A DNA stretch of 64,000 nucleotides from Massilia sp. Root351 (GTDB lineage: Bacteria; Pseudomonadota; Gammaproteobacteria; Burkholderiales; Burkholderiaceae_D). This document shows positions 1-7,766 of this stretch, piece after piece (positions within the stretch are counted from its first letter, which is position 1; each line of letters begins with the position of its first letter). Made by a program: the position numbers and the translations under genes. The notes beneath the pieces were generated by a model. It ran no database searches. It saw only the letters and a list, made by a program, of their open reading frames with translations, and was not told the DNA's origin. The stretch is taken from contig NZ_LMDJ01000001.1 in NCBI RefSeq assembly GCF_001425045.1, positions 621,859 to 685,858 on the forward strand, given 5' to 3'.

Positions 1-382
1 GGTAGCCTCTTCATCGTCCATGTGGTCGTAGCCCTGCGCGTGCAGCACGCCGTGCACGATCAGGTGGGCCGTGTGCTCCTCCACCGATTTTTTCTGCTCG
101 GCCGCTTCCTGCTGCAGCACGTCCGTGCACAGGATGATGTCGGCGCGGGTCGGCTCGTCCTCGGCGTAGTCTTCGCCCTCGTTGTAGGCGAAGGTCAGCA
201 CATTGGTGGCGTAGTCCTTCTCGCGGTAGCCGCGGTTCAGTTCCCGTCCTTCCTCCGCGTCCACAAAGCGTACCGTCAGTTCGGCCGGCGCGAACAGCGC
301 CGCCTTGATCCATTTGCGCACCATGGGGCGGGTGATGCTGTCCTGCAGGCGCGGGTCGGCGTACTGCACCGACAGGGACAGT

Positions 383-399
<17 letters not shown>
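1..399 (-). CDS. ybeY: Endoribonuclease YbeY (3' end outside window)
   Basis: This is the single-strand-specific zinc-dependent endoribonuclease that acts in 16S rRNA 3'-end maturation and 70S quality control in the cytoplasm. Reading leftwards from the ATG at 399 gives [16 protein letters not shown] and stays open to base 1, so 133 residues are visible and the C-terminus is cut off by the window. The diagnostic zinc motif [11 protein letters not shown] lies about 20 residues from the edge, and the family's preceding segment reading [17 protein letters not shown] is present. The start overlaps the end of ybeZ by 17 bases, the usual ybeZ-ybeY coupling in proteobacteria. Identification is very safe; only the missing C-terminal end is unknown. 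Confidence 0.95.
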
Positions 400-1441
<1,042 letters not shown>

Positions 1442-1595
1442 AGGGCGCTGCCTGGTAGATTTTACTGAATGCCGTTAGTTTACCGTATCGTGGCGCGCGC
1501 CGCGATTTTCCCTGCCAGTTGACGCTTAGACATTGCTTTCGGCCCAGCTTGCCCTACAGTCGAATCAACGGTCTTACTTTCCCACGGAGCAAACC

Positions 1596-1901
1596 ATGGC
1601 AGTCAGTGCGATTCCCAGCGTCAGCGGCAGCAACCCCGCGCAGCAGAGCAGCGCCGTCAGCGACCCGCGCGCCGAGCAGGCCCGCCAGTTGCGCCGCGAG
1701 GAAGCGGCGCGGCGCGAGCAAGAGGTGGCCAGCGCCGAACAGCAAAGCCGGCAGGCGCAGCAGGCCGCGCGCGCCGAGCAGGAACGCCAGACCCAGCAGG
1801 CCGACGCGGTGCGCCGGCAGCAACTCGAATCGCAGCAGAGCAGCCAGAACAGCACGTCGCCTTCCGCCAGGATCGGCCAGAACATCAACACGACTGCGTA
1901 A
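1596..1901 (+). CDS. Small Gln/Ala/Arg-rich protein, function unknown
   Basis: A 101-residue protein starting MAVSAIPSVSGSNPAQ. I chose the ATG at 1596 because GGAG stands 7 bases before it; the frame is open further upstream, but those codons read through what looks like leader DNA. The middle (about residues 25-80) is nearly all Q, A, R and E, which predicts a long charged helix or coiled coil; the tail is Ser/Asn/Thr-rich. There is no signal peptide or membrane segment. A GC-rich hairpin follows the stop directly, so it is probably a one-gene transcript. I recognise no family. Low-complexity composition makes even the coding call less than certain. Confidence 0.6.
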   Translation: MAVSAIPSVSGSNPAQQSSAVSDPRAEQARQLRREEAARREQEVASAEQQSRQAQQAARAEQERQTQQADAVRRQQLESQQSSQNSTSPSARIGQNINTTA

Positions 1902-1911
1902 ATCCCGCCTC

Positions 1912-1930
1912 GGCCCGCGTCCTGCGGGCC
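1912..1930 (+). terminator. Probable terminator after the Gln/Ala-rich gene
   Basis: The arms GGCCCGC (1912-1918) and GCGGGCC (1924-1930) pair perfectly around a 5-base loop, beginning 10 bases after the stop. The tail CTTTCAGC is a poor U-tract, so this is an intrinsic terminator of moderate quality. Confidence 0.55.
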
Positions 1931-1985
1931 CTTTCAGCAGCCGCTGACGGCCATAACGGGCCGTAATTATTTCCTAAAAGTTCTT

Positions 1986-2010
1986 CCGTGCGCCACGGAA
2001 TATGTCCGTG
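1986..2010. repeat. Overlapping inverted repeats, mutually exclusive hairpins
   Basis: CCGTG (1986-1990) can pair with CACGG (1994-1998), and CACGGA (1994-1999) can instead pair with TCCGTG (2005-2010). The middle arm is shared, so only one hairpin can form at a time. It lies in the 270-base intergenic stretch before the HTH gene. It may be functional or chance. Confidence 0.35.
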
Positions 2011-2016
2011 TGTTGA

Positions 2017-2136
2017 AATGGCATTGTTGCTAAGAATTCTAGCGGGTGCTTGACATTACACAAGCTTCGCTAGTCGCGGCTTGGCCGGAACGGGCTGGTT
2101 TGGTATTAGAATTGTTATTGAAATTGCAATGCCATT
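2017..2136. promoter_or_regulatory. Two copies of a 9-base palindrome upstream of the HTH gene
   Basis: AATGGCATT lies at 2017-2025 and AATGCCATT at 2128-2136. Each is a palindrome about its central base, and each is the complement of the other. With one more matching base they form a 10-base inverted repeat whose arms are 100 bases apart. The second copy lies 36 bases before the ATG of the small HTH protein, near where transcription would begin, so autoregulation is an attractive inference. Confidence 0.45.
2081..2109 (+). promoter_or_regulatory. Weak sigma-70-like promoter candidate for the HTH gene
   Basis: TTGGCC (2081-2086) and TATTAG (2104-2109) are 17 bases apart, followed by AT-rich sequence, and would start transcription near 2116, about 56 bases before the ATG. 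The better-looking TTGACA at 2050-2055 has no acceptable -10 box at the right distance. Confidence 0.35.
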
Positions 2137-2171
2137 CCGGGATAGACAACTCACCCAGACGAGGAAAAATC

Positions 2172-2504
2172 ATGGCACACCACGCCCTTGCTTCTCAAGA
2201 AAGTTACAACCCTAATCATCTGTTGGATATGCTGCTGGGCAAGATGCAGCTGAAGAACGACGCCGCGCTGTCGCGCATGCTGGAAGTGGCGCCGCCTGTG
2301 ATCAGCAAGATCCGCCACCACCGCCTGCCGGTCGGCGCCTCGCTGCTGATCCGCATGCACGAAGTGACCGGCATGAGCATTCGCGACCTGCGCGACTTGA
2401 TGGGCGACCGCCGCACCAAGTACCGCCTGTCCGATGCCCAGGGACGTCCAAAGCCAGAGGACCGTCCGGAAAAGCAGCAGGACGCCGGCACCTACGCGCA
2501 CTGA
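2172..2504 (+). CDS. Small helix-turn-helix protein
   Basis: A 110-residue soluble protein. The ATG at 2172 is chosen because GAGGAA sits 5 bases before it; the upstream extension of the frame has no ribosome site and covers the putative promoter. Residues about 18-75 look like a Cro/CI-type HTH fold: a helix with LGKMQLKNDAALSRMLEV, a turn, then PPVISKIRHHRLPVG as recognition helix, then a helix with LLIRMHEVTGMSIRDLRDL. The tail is charged and Pro/Gln-rich, probably disordered. It stands alone with a long, palindrome-bearing leader. It is likely a DNA-binding regulator; the target is unknown, and I recognise no named family. Confidence 0.75.
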   Translation: MAHHALASQESYNPNHLLDMLLGKMQLKNDAALSRMLEVAPPVISKIRHHRLPVGASLLIRMHEVTGMSIRDLRDLMGDRRTKYRLSDAQGRPKPEDRPEKQQDAGTYAH

Positions 2505-2591
2505 CGTGCGGCGCGAGGCAGCGGCGCCGGAGCCGGGACTGCGATGTCCCGGCCTGGCGGGCCGGTGCGCACGCGGCGGCGCGGCAATAGT

Positions 2592-3437
2592 TCAGCTCAG
2601 CAGGACCATGGCAATTTCTTCATACTGCAGTTCCGTTTCGCGGAACAGCTGCAGGTAGACCGTTTCATCGAGGCCCAGCGCAGTCCAGGCCACGGTGGAC
2701 ACCGGCGGCACCAGGCCGTCCGGCATTTGCGCCAAATCGAGCGCATGGGCAATGGCGTCCGCCACATGGATGATGGCCGCCAAGAATCCCGCCCCCGGTG
2801 CTTCCGGGTGGTGGTGGTGCGCGATCGCCAGCCGCATCGTGTCCGAAAAATTCCAATGTTCCGCCAGCGCCATGCCGGCGTCCACGTGGTCGATGCCCAG
2901 CACTGCGCGTTCCGCTTCCAGCGGCATGCAGTCATGTTCGTTGCGGTAGGCGATGGCCTGCTGGTACGCTTGCGGGAAGCACGCCACCAGCACCAGGCGG
3001 CCGATGTCGTGCAGCAGCCCGGCCGTGAAGGCGTAATCCTGGTTGAAGCGCATCTGGCGCGCCAGCACCTTGGCGCAGGCCGCGCTGGCAATCGAGTGGC
3101 GCCAGAACGCCTTGTGGTCGAAGCCGGCGCAAGAGCGCTCGGCGAAGCAGCCGGTGAGGGCGGCCGCCGTGATCAGGTTGCGCGTGGCCTGGAAGCCGAG
3201 GAAGGTGATGGCTTGCTGGATGGTGGTCACTTTCACCTGCAGGCCGTACAGCGAGGAATTGGCCAGGCGCAAGGTCTTGGCGGTCAGCGCCTGGTCGTGC
3301 GAGACCTTCTTGGCCAGCACGGAAATATCCACATCCTCCTGGTCGATGCTGTTGAGCAGTTCCATCACCACGGCGGGCAGCGAGGGCAGGTCATCCAGGT
3401 TTTTTACTACGTCGTCGTATGTCAGCATGGCGCTCAT
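2592..3437 (-). CDS. HDOD domain signalling protein
   Basis: A 281-residue cytoplasmic protein made almost entirely of an HDOD domain (about residues 10-210), the output domain related to HD phosphohydrolases and found in motility, biofilm and stress signalling. It begins MSAMLTYDDVVKNLDDLPSL, with the family's usual LPSLPAVV, then LAKKVSHDQALTAKTLRLAN. An HD pair is kept in GLLHDIGRLVL, but HDOD proteins mostly lack the complete metal site and catalytic activity should not be assumed. Its start overlaps the stop of the small upstream gene by four bases (ATGA type), so the two are co-translated. Confidence 0.88.
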   Translation of the reverse strand: MSAMLTYDDVVKNLDDLPSLPAVVMELLNSIDQEDVDISVLAKKVSHDQALTAKTLRLANSSLYGLQVKVTTIQQAITFLGFQATRNLITAAALTGCFAERSCAGFDHKAFWRHSIASAACAKVLARQMRFNQDYAFTAGLLHDIGRLVLVACFPQAYQQAIAYRNEHDCMPLEAERAVLGIDHVDAGMALAEHWNFSDTMRLAIAHHHHPEAPGAGFLAAIIHVADAIAHALDLAQMPDGLVPPVSTVAWTALGLDETVYLQLFRETELQYEEIAMVLLS

Positions 3438-3778
3438 TCGTCAGCGGGGGCGTGGCCCAGGCGGTAATCGGTCACGAAGCGGCGCAGCAGCGCCGTGGCC
3501 CAGTCGCTGTCGCTGTCCGGGTCGTTTTTATGGAACAGCTGCCCGATGCGGGCGAGCTGCTGCTGCCGGCCGGCGGCCTGCTCGGCCTCGCTGGGCTGCT
3601 GCACCGTGGCGATGGGCAGCGCTTCGATGCCGTGGCGCGCCATCAGCGCCAGCATGGACTCGGTCAGCACCGTGCCCTGCGGCAGCAGCACCTTGCCGTG
3701 CGCATCCAGCAGTTCGTCCGACAATATCATTCCTGCTTCCACCTGGCCCACCGGCAGGTGCTGATAAGTGGCAGTCAT
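3434..3778 (-). CDS. Small partner protein of the HDOD gene
   Basis: A 114-residue soluble protein starting MTATYQHLPVGQVEAGMILS. The first 60 residues (VGQVEAGMILSDELLDAHGK, then a stretch beginning VLLPQGTVL) resemble the short N-terminal domain that precedes HD-GYP domains in some phosphodiesterases, which usually carries the same GM.L..D....G..LL..G motif. The second half is helical and charged. Here that domain is a separate gene translationally coupled to the HDOD gene, which suggests a two-subunit version of a normally fused protein. The assignment rests on motif memory only. Confidence 0.6.
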   Translation of the reverse strand: MTATYQHLPVGQVEAGMILSDELLDAHGKVLLPQGTVLTESMLALMARHGIEALPIATVQQPSEAEQAAGRQQQLARIGQLFHKNDPDSDSDWATALLRRFVTDYRLGHAPADE

Positions 3779-3861
3779 TGCGGCCTCCGTCGTTCTCGTC
3801 GCACGATCTTACCATCGGCGCCGCGGGCGAGTCGAAAATCTTGCCAAGTTGCTAGGCATAC

Positions 3862-3890
3862 TTTACATTGGGGCGTAGCCGTCATATCCG
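3862..3890 (+). promoter_or_regulatory. Candidate sigma-70 promoter of the orphan kinase
   Basis: TTTACA (3862-3867) and TATCCG (3885-3890) are 17 bases apart. Transcription would start near 3897, leaving a 23-base leader with GGGAGG (3905-3910) as ribosome site. The -35 box is good and the -10 box mediocre. Confidence 0.4.
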
Positions 3891-3919
3891 TGCCGCGCGG
3901 GACTGGGAGGAGTAGCTCG

Positions 3920-5509
3920 ATGTATGGTATCCAAGGTCGATTGACCTTGCTGTTCGTGGTGATCGTCACGCTCGTGCTCGGCATTTCCGGCACCTATGCG
4001 CAGTACAGCCTGAGCCATGAACTTGAAGTCAACAACCAGCGCCTGCGCCAGGGCGTGCTGACGCGCTTGCAGACCAGCTTGCCCTCCGCGCTGTGGGACC
4101 TGGACAAGGCCAAGGTGGACAACATCGTGGCGGCCGAAATGCTGCCGCCCGAACTGGTGGCGATCCGCGTCTACGACACTTCGGTCGGCCTGTTCTCGGG
4201 CAAGCTGCGCAAGGAAAACGGCAGCGTCACCCAGATCGAGTCCGACGTCCCGGTGGGCGGCACGCCGGTGGTGGCCGACCTGGCCTACCGCGACGCCGGC
4301 GCGGCCGGCAACGCGCCCAAGCCCGTCATCGTGGGCCGGGTGGTGGTCAATTTCAGCCGCGCGCAGATGGACGCCACCTTGCGCAGCGAGGTGCAGCGCA
4401 AGGTCATCGAAGTGCTGCTGCTGGACTCCATCCTGGTGGCCGCGCTGGCGCTGAGCCTGCGCATCGTGTTCGACCCGCTCAAGCAGCTGCGCGACGGCTT
4501 GCACGATCTGGCCACGCGCGGCTCGGACGAGGTGGGCGAGCTGCCGGAAAACCGGCGCGACGAGCTGGGCCAGGTGATCCGCGGCTTCAACGCCATCCAG
4601 CGCCGCGTGAAGGCCATCATCGCCCGCACCCGCGAAGCCGAGGACGAGGCGCGCCGCGCCGCGCAGGAAACCGCGAAAGCGCTGGACGACCTGCGCCGCA
4701 CCCAGGAATCGCTGCTGCAGGCCGAGCGCCTGGCCTCGCTGGGCGGCCTGGTGGCCGGCGTGGCGCACGAAATCAATACGCCGGTCGGCATCGCGCTGAC
4801 CAGCGCCTCCATCCTGTCCGAGGCCACCGAGCGGGTGCACCAGTCGGTGGCCGAGGGCGCCATCAAGAAATCGGACATCCTGAAGTACCTGGAGACGGCC
4901 GGCGAGAGCACCAAGCTGATCATGAACAACGCCTACCGCGCCGCGCACCTGATCCACAGCTTCAAGCAGATCGCGGTGGACCAGGTGAGCGAGGTGCGGC
5001 GCCGCTTCGAACTGCGCGAATACATCGGCGAGGTGGTGTCCAGCCTGCAGCCCAAGCTGAAGAAAACCCATATCCAGGTCGACATCAACTGTCCCGTCGA
5101 GATCGTGCTCGACAGCTACCCGGGCGCGCTGGCCCAGGTCATCACCAACCTCACGCTGAACTGCGTGGAGCACGCCTTCGAACCCGACGCGGAAGGCCGC
5201 ATCGCCATCAACGTCAAGCTGGACGGCGACTGGGTGGAAATGCAGGTGGTCGACAACGGCAAAGGCATTCCGCCGGACATGCTGGACAAGGTGTTCGATC
5301 CCTTCGTGACCACGCGCCGGGGCCAGGGCGGCACCGGGCTGGGGCTCAACATCGTGTTCAATCTGATCGCCAAGCAGTTCGCCGGCACCATCACGGTGAC
5401 CAGCACACTGGGGCAGGGCGCCAGTTTCGTGCTGCGCATCCCGCGCGTGACGCCGATCGAGGGCGAGGACAGCGGCCGGCCGCACGCCGACGCGCCCTTG
5501 CACGCATAG
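3920..5509 (+). CDS. Membrane sensor histidine kinase, orphan
   Basis: A 529-residue inner-membrane kinase. The ATG at 3920 follows GGGAGG by 9 bases; an upstream open extension overlaps the divergent HDOD partner and is not credible. Order: TM1 (about 8-28), a periplasmic domain of about 140 residues, TM2 (about 168-190), a HAMP-like linker, a charged coiled coil (REAEDEARRAAQETAKALDD), then HisKA with the phospho-accepting His at residue 283 in GVAHEINTPVG, and HATPase_c with the N-box in NLTLNCVEHAF, VVDNGKGIP and GGTGLGLNIV. All catalytic boxes are intact. No response regulator is adjacent; the neighbouring HDOD pair is divergent and could be functionally linked, but this is only proximity. 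Signal sensed: unknown. Confidence 0.9.
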   Translation: MYGIQGRLTLLFVVIVTLVLGISGTYAQYSLSHELEVNNQRLRQGVLTRLQTSLPSALWDLDKAKVDNIVAAEMLPPELVAIRVYDTSVGLFSGKLRKENGSVTQIESDVPVGGTPVVADLAYRDAGAAGNAPKPVIVGRVVVNFSRAQMDATLRSEVQRKVIEVLLLDSILVAALALSLRIVFDPLKQLRDGLHDLATRGSDEVGELPENRRDELGQVIRGFNAIQRRVKAIIARTREAEDEARRAAQETAKALDDLRRTQESLLQAERLASLGGLVAGVAHEINTPVGIALTSASILSEATERVHQSVAEGAIKKSDILKYLETAGESTKLIMNNAYRAAHLIHSFKQIAVDQVSEVRRRFELREYIGEVVSSLQPKLKKTHIQVDINCPVEIVLDSYPGALAQVITNLTLNCVEHAFEPDAEGRIAINVKLDGDWVEMQVVDNGKGIPPDMLDKVFDPFVTTRRGQGGTGLGLNIVFNLIAKQFAGTITVTSTLGQGASFVLRIPRVTPIEGEDSGRPHADAPLHA

Positions 5510-5512
5510 GAC

Positions 5513-5529
5513 CGGGCGCGAAGCGCCCG
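5513..5529 (+). terminator. GC-rich stem-loop after the kinase
   Basis: CGGGCGC and GCGCCCG form a 7-base-pair stem around the tight triloop GAA, 3 bases after the kinase stop. There is no U-tract, so termination would be weak; it may instead stabilise the 3' end. Confidence 0.45.
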
Positions 5530-5582
5530 CCAAAGAACCGGCAACTGCCGCATACTACGGTTTTGCTGTGAAGGAGGCGACG

Positions 5583-6140
5583 ATGGAGACACGCAGGCAA
5601 ATCGCCCTGCTGCGCGGCATCAACGTGGGGCGCGCCAAGCGCGTCGCCATGGCCGATCTGCGCAAGCTGGTCACCGACCTGGGCTACGCCGACGTGCGCA
5701 CCGTGCTCAACAGCGGCAATGTGGTCTACGACTGCCCGGAAGACGCCGCCGATCCTGCCGAGGCGGCCGTCCGCATCGAGGAAGCGCTGGTGCTCAAGCT
5801 GGGCGTGGGCGCGCGCGTGACGGTGCTCGACGCCGGGCAGCTTGCGCACGTGGTGGAGGACAACAGCCTGCATCCGCTGGCCGACGATCCGTCGCGCCTG
5901 CTGGTGGCGGTGCTGAACAACCCGGCCGACCGCGAACGGCTGCTGCCGCTGGCGCACCAGAGCTGGGAGCCGGAAGCGTTCGCGCTGGGGCGCTGGGCGG
6001 CCTACCTGTGGTGCGCCGACGGCATTCTGGCCAGCCGCGCGGCGGCCGCCATGGGCAAGGTGCTGGGCGACGCCGTCACCACCCGCAACTGGACCACGAT
6101 CAGCAAACTGCACGCGCTGGCCTGCCAGCGGCCGGCTTGA
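5583..6140 (+). CDS. DUF1697 family protein
   Basis: A 185-residue soluble protein of the DUF1697 family, whose function is not established. The start reads METRRQIALLRGINVGRAKR, with the family signature ALLRGINVG and then VRTVLNSGNVVY. The ATG at 5583 is preferred because AAGGAGG ends 5 bases before it; an in-frame GTG at 5568 lies upstream of that ribosome site and is ruled out. The C-terminal signature TTRNWTTISKLHALA is also present, so the protein is complete. The DUF3224 gene follows by 13 bases on the same strand and the two probably share a transcript. Confidence 0.9.
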   Translation: METRRQIALLRGINVGRAKRVAMADLRKLVTDLGYADVRTVLNSGNVVYDCPEDAADPAEAAVRIEEALVLKLGVGARVTVLDAGQLAHVVEDNSLHPLADDPSRLLVAVLNNPADRERLLPLAHQSWEPEAFALGRWAAYLWCADGILASRAAAAMGKVLGDAVTTRNWTTISKLHALACQRPA

Positions 6141-6153
6141 ATTCAAGGAGAAC

Positions 6154-6558
6154 ATGATGGCACTGGTGGAAGGCGAATTCGAGGTCACGATGAGTCCCGA
6201 GCACATGTCGGTGGGGGCCTCCGGCTTCGGCCTGCACCGCATGGTGCTCGACAAGCGCTACCACGGCGCGCTCGACGCCAGCGGCAACGGCGAAATGCTC
6301 AGCTTCATGGGCGCGGCGCAAGGTTCGGCCGGCTATGTGGCGATGGAGCGCGTGGAAGGCAAGCTGGACGGCCTGCGCGGCGGCTTCACCTTGCAGCACA
6401 GCGGCATCATGGACCGGGGCCAGCCCAGCCTGAGCGTGCTGGTGGTGCCGGATTCGGGCAGCGGGGACTTGACCGGGCTGAGCGGCAAACTGGACCTGCG
6501 CATCGAGGACGGCAAGCACTTTTACACGTTCGACTATGTGATTGCGGCCCTGCCTTAG
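6154..6558 (+). CDS. DUF3224 family protein
   Basis: A 134-residue protein (133 if the second of two consecutive ATGs is used; AAGGAG at 6145-6150 suits the second slightly better). The layout matches DUF3224, a small beta-barrel family: an N-terminal GEFEVTMSPE strand, the LDKRYHGALDASGNGEML stretch, GYVAMERVEGKLDGLRG, a GGFTLQHSG core, and the SGKLDLRIEDGKHFYTFDY end. DUF3224 folds resemble allene-oxide-cyclase-like barrels, but no activity is known. It probably forms an operon with the preceding DUF1697 gene; the pairing of two unknown-function genes is worth noting. Confidence 0.88.
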   Translation: MMALVEGEFEVTMSPEHMSVGASGFGLHRMVLDKRYHGALDASGNGEMLSFMGAAQGSAGYVAMERVEGKLDGLRGGFTLQHSGIMDRGQPSLSVLVVPDSGSGDLTGLSGKLDLRIEDGKHFYTFDYVIAALP

Positions 6559-6561
6559 CGT

Positions 6562-6580
6562 TTGCGCTACAATGGCGCAA
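6562..6580 (+). terminator. Weak terminator-like hairpin after DUF3224
   Basis: TTGCGC (6562-6567) and GCGCAA (6575-6580) pair around a 7-base loop and are followed by TTATTT. The stem is short but the U-rich tail fits an intrinsic terminator that would isolate the small membrane-protein gene. Confidence 0.35.
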
Positions 6581-6602
6581 TTATTTGCTATGCGGCAACA
6601 AA

Positions 6603-6779
6603 ATGAACAAAGATCTGTATAAGGGCGCGCTGATCATGGCCGCCGTGCTGGTGGTGCTGGTGGTGGGCGGCTTCGCGCTGTCGGACAACGGCGTGCAGAA
6701 GGCCGGCTGTGTCGGCCGCGCCATTGCCAGCGGCATTTCCTTGGGCAATATCGCCTCGGTCTGCGGGCTGGGCCGCTGA
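6603..6779 (+). CDS. 58-residue single-span membrane protein
   Basis: A tiny protein starting MNKDLYKGALIMAAVLVVLV. I use the ATG at 6603; no strong ribosome site is visible and two further leftward codons are open. Residues about 8-28 form a clear transmembrane helix preceded by a positively charged N-terminus (KDLYK), so the C-terminal part, containing two cysteines, is probably periplasmic. Length and simplicity mean function cannot be inferred. A short inverted repeat (6562-6580) precedes it and a REP-like palindrome follows the stop by 4 bases. I do not recognise a family. Confidence 0.55.
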   Translation: MNKDLYKGALIMAAVLVVLVVGGFALSDNGVQKAGCVGRAIASGISLGNIASVCGLGR

Positions 6780-6783
6780 GATG

Positions 6784-6811
6784 CCGGGGTCTGGCCCCGG
6801 GTCTGCCCCCA
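6784..6811. repeat. GGGGTCTG palindromic repeat (REP-like)
   Basis: CCGGGG (6784-6789) pairs with CCCCGG (6795-6800) around TCTGG, and a second GGGTCTGCCCC copy overlaps it. It fills the gap between the small membrane gene and the convergent LysR gene. It resembles the GGGGTCAG palindromes at 26409 and 36386, and may also terminate transcription from both sides. Confidence 0.55.
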
Positions 6812-6817
6812 GGCGGC

Positions 6818-7681
6818 TCAAGTCACCTGAAAGCAGGCGGCGAAGGCCTGGCGCGCCGGATGGTGCAGCACGTCGCTGCGCCACACCAGCATGGTCTGCA
6901 CCAGCGCCGTTTCCGGCGGCAGCGCGTGGCACTGGATGCTGCCGGCCAGCTTGCGCTGCTTGAGCACTTCCTTCGGCATCAGCGCCACCCCCATGCCGGC
7001 CGCCACGCAGCCCAGTATCGCCTCGAACGTGCCGAACTCCGAAATGCGCGTGGCCGCCACGTCGCCTTCCGCAAACCAGTTTTCCAGCCGCCGCCGGTAA
7101 GCGCAGCCGCTGCGGAATACCAGCAGGGCGCGCCGCGCCACGTCGCGCGGGCTGTGCACCGGCCCTTGCGCCGCATCGGTCAGCAGCACCAGCTCCTCCT
7201 CGAATACCGCCAGTTGCGCCAGCTCCGGCCGCAGCACCGGCGCGGCCACCAGCGCCACGTCCAGTTTGTGCTGGAGCACGGCCTGCAGCAACTGGTCGGT
7301 AGGGGCGGTTTCCAGCAGCAGGTCCACCTGCGGGTGCTGCTTGTGAAACGTCGCCAGCACCAGCGGCAGGCGCGCGGCGGCGGCAGTTTCCATGGCGCCG
7401 ATGCGCAACTGTCCGGCCGGTTTCTGGTCGCCGCGCACCGAGGCCTGCGCCTCGTCGGCCAGGGTCAGCAGGCGGTCCGCGTAAGCCAGCAGGCGTTCGC
7501 CTTCGGCCGTGATCAGCAGGCGCCGGCCGGCGCGGTGGAACAGCGCCACGCCCAGCGATTCCTCCAGCTGCCCCAGCCGGGCCGACACGTTCGATTGCAC
7601 GCGGTTGAGCCGCGCGGCGGCCTGCGTGACGCTGCCTTCCTCGGCCACGGCTTTGAAGATGCGCAGTGCGGACAGTTCCAT
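6818..7681 (-). CDS. LysR-family transcriptional regulator
   Basis: A 287-residue LysR regulator: winged HTH at residues about 1-60 (LSALRIFKAVAEEGSVTQAA, then a stretch beginning RLNRVQSNVSARL), a linker helix, and a LysR substrate-binding fold (about 90-287) starting GQLRIGAMETAAAARLP. AGGAGAG stands before the ATG at 7681. It is divergent from a DHA2-type MFS exporter 85 bases away, the classic arrangement in which the regulator controls the exporter and itself. The TTGCAT and AT-rich stretch in that gap could hold both promoters. The inducer is unknown; the efflux neighbour suggests a toxic small molecule. Confidence 0.93.
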   Translation of the reverse strand: MELSALRIFKAVAEEGSVTQAAARLNRVQSNVSARLGQLEESLGVALFHRAGRRLLITAEGERLLAYADRLLTLADEAQASVRGDQKPAGQLRIGAMETAAAARLPLVLATFHKQHPQVDLLLETAPTDQLLQAVLQHKLDVALVAAPVLRPELAQLAVFEEELVLLTDAAQGPVHSPRDVARRALLVFRSGCAYRRRLENWFAEGDVAATRISEFGTFEAILGCVAAGMGVALMPKEVLKQRKLAGSIQCHALPPETALVQTMLVWRSDVLHHPARQAFAACFQVT

Positions 7682-7754
7682 GGCTCTCCTGTGATTCTCA
7701 AAATACGATAGATAAGATCATTATTATTCATTTTTCTGGATATGCAAACCCGCC

Positions 7755-7760
7755 TATAGT
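7755..7760 (+). promoter_or_regulatory. -10 box abutting the MFS start codon
   Basis: TATAGT ends 6 bases before the ATG at 7767, so transcription would begin at or beside the start codon. No Shine-Dalgarno sequence is visible in between. The matching -35 region (TTTTCT near 7732) is weak. This is a candidate for a leaderless transcript. Confidence 0.35.
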
Positions 7761-7766
7761 GTATCC

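Noticed and set aside
2050..2078. TTGACA at 2050-2055 as -35 box for the HTH gene
   Set aside because: No acceptable -10 hexamer lies 16 to 18 bases downstream.
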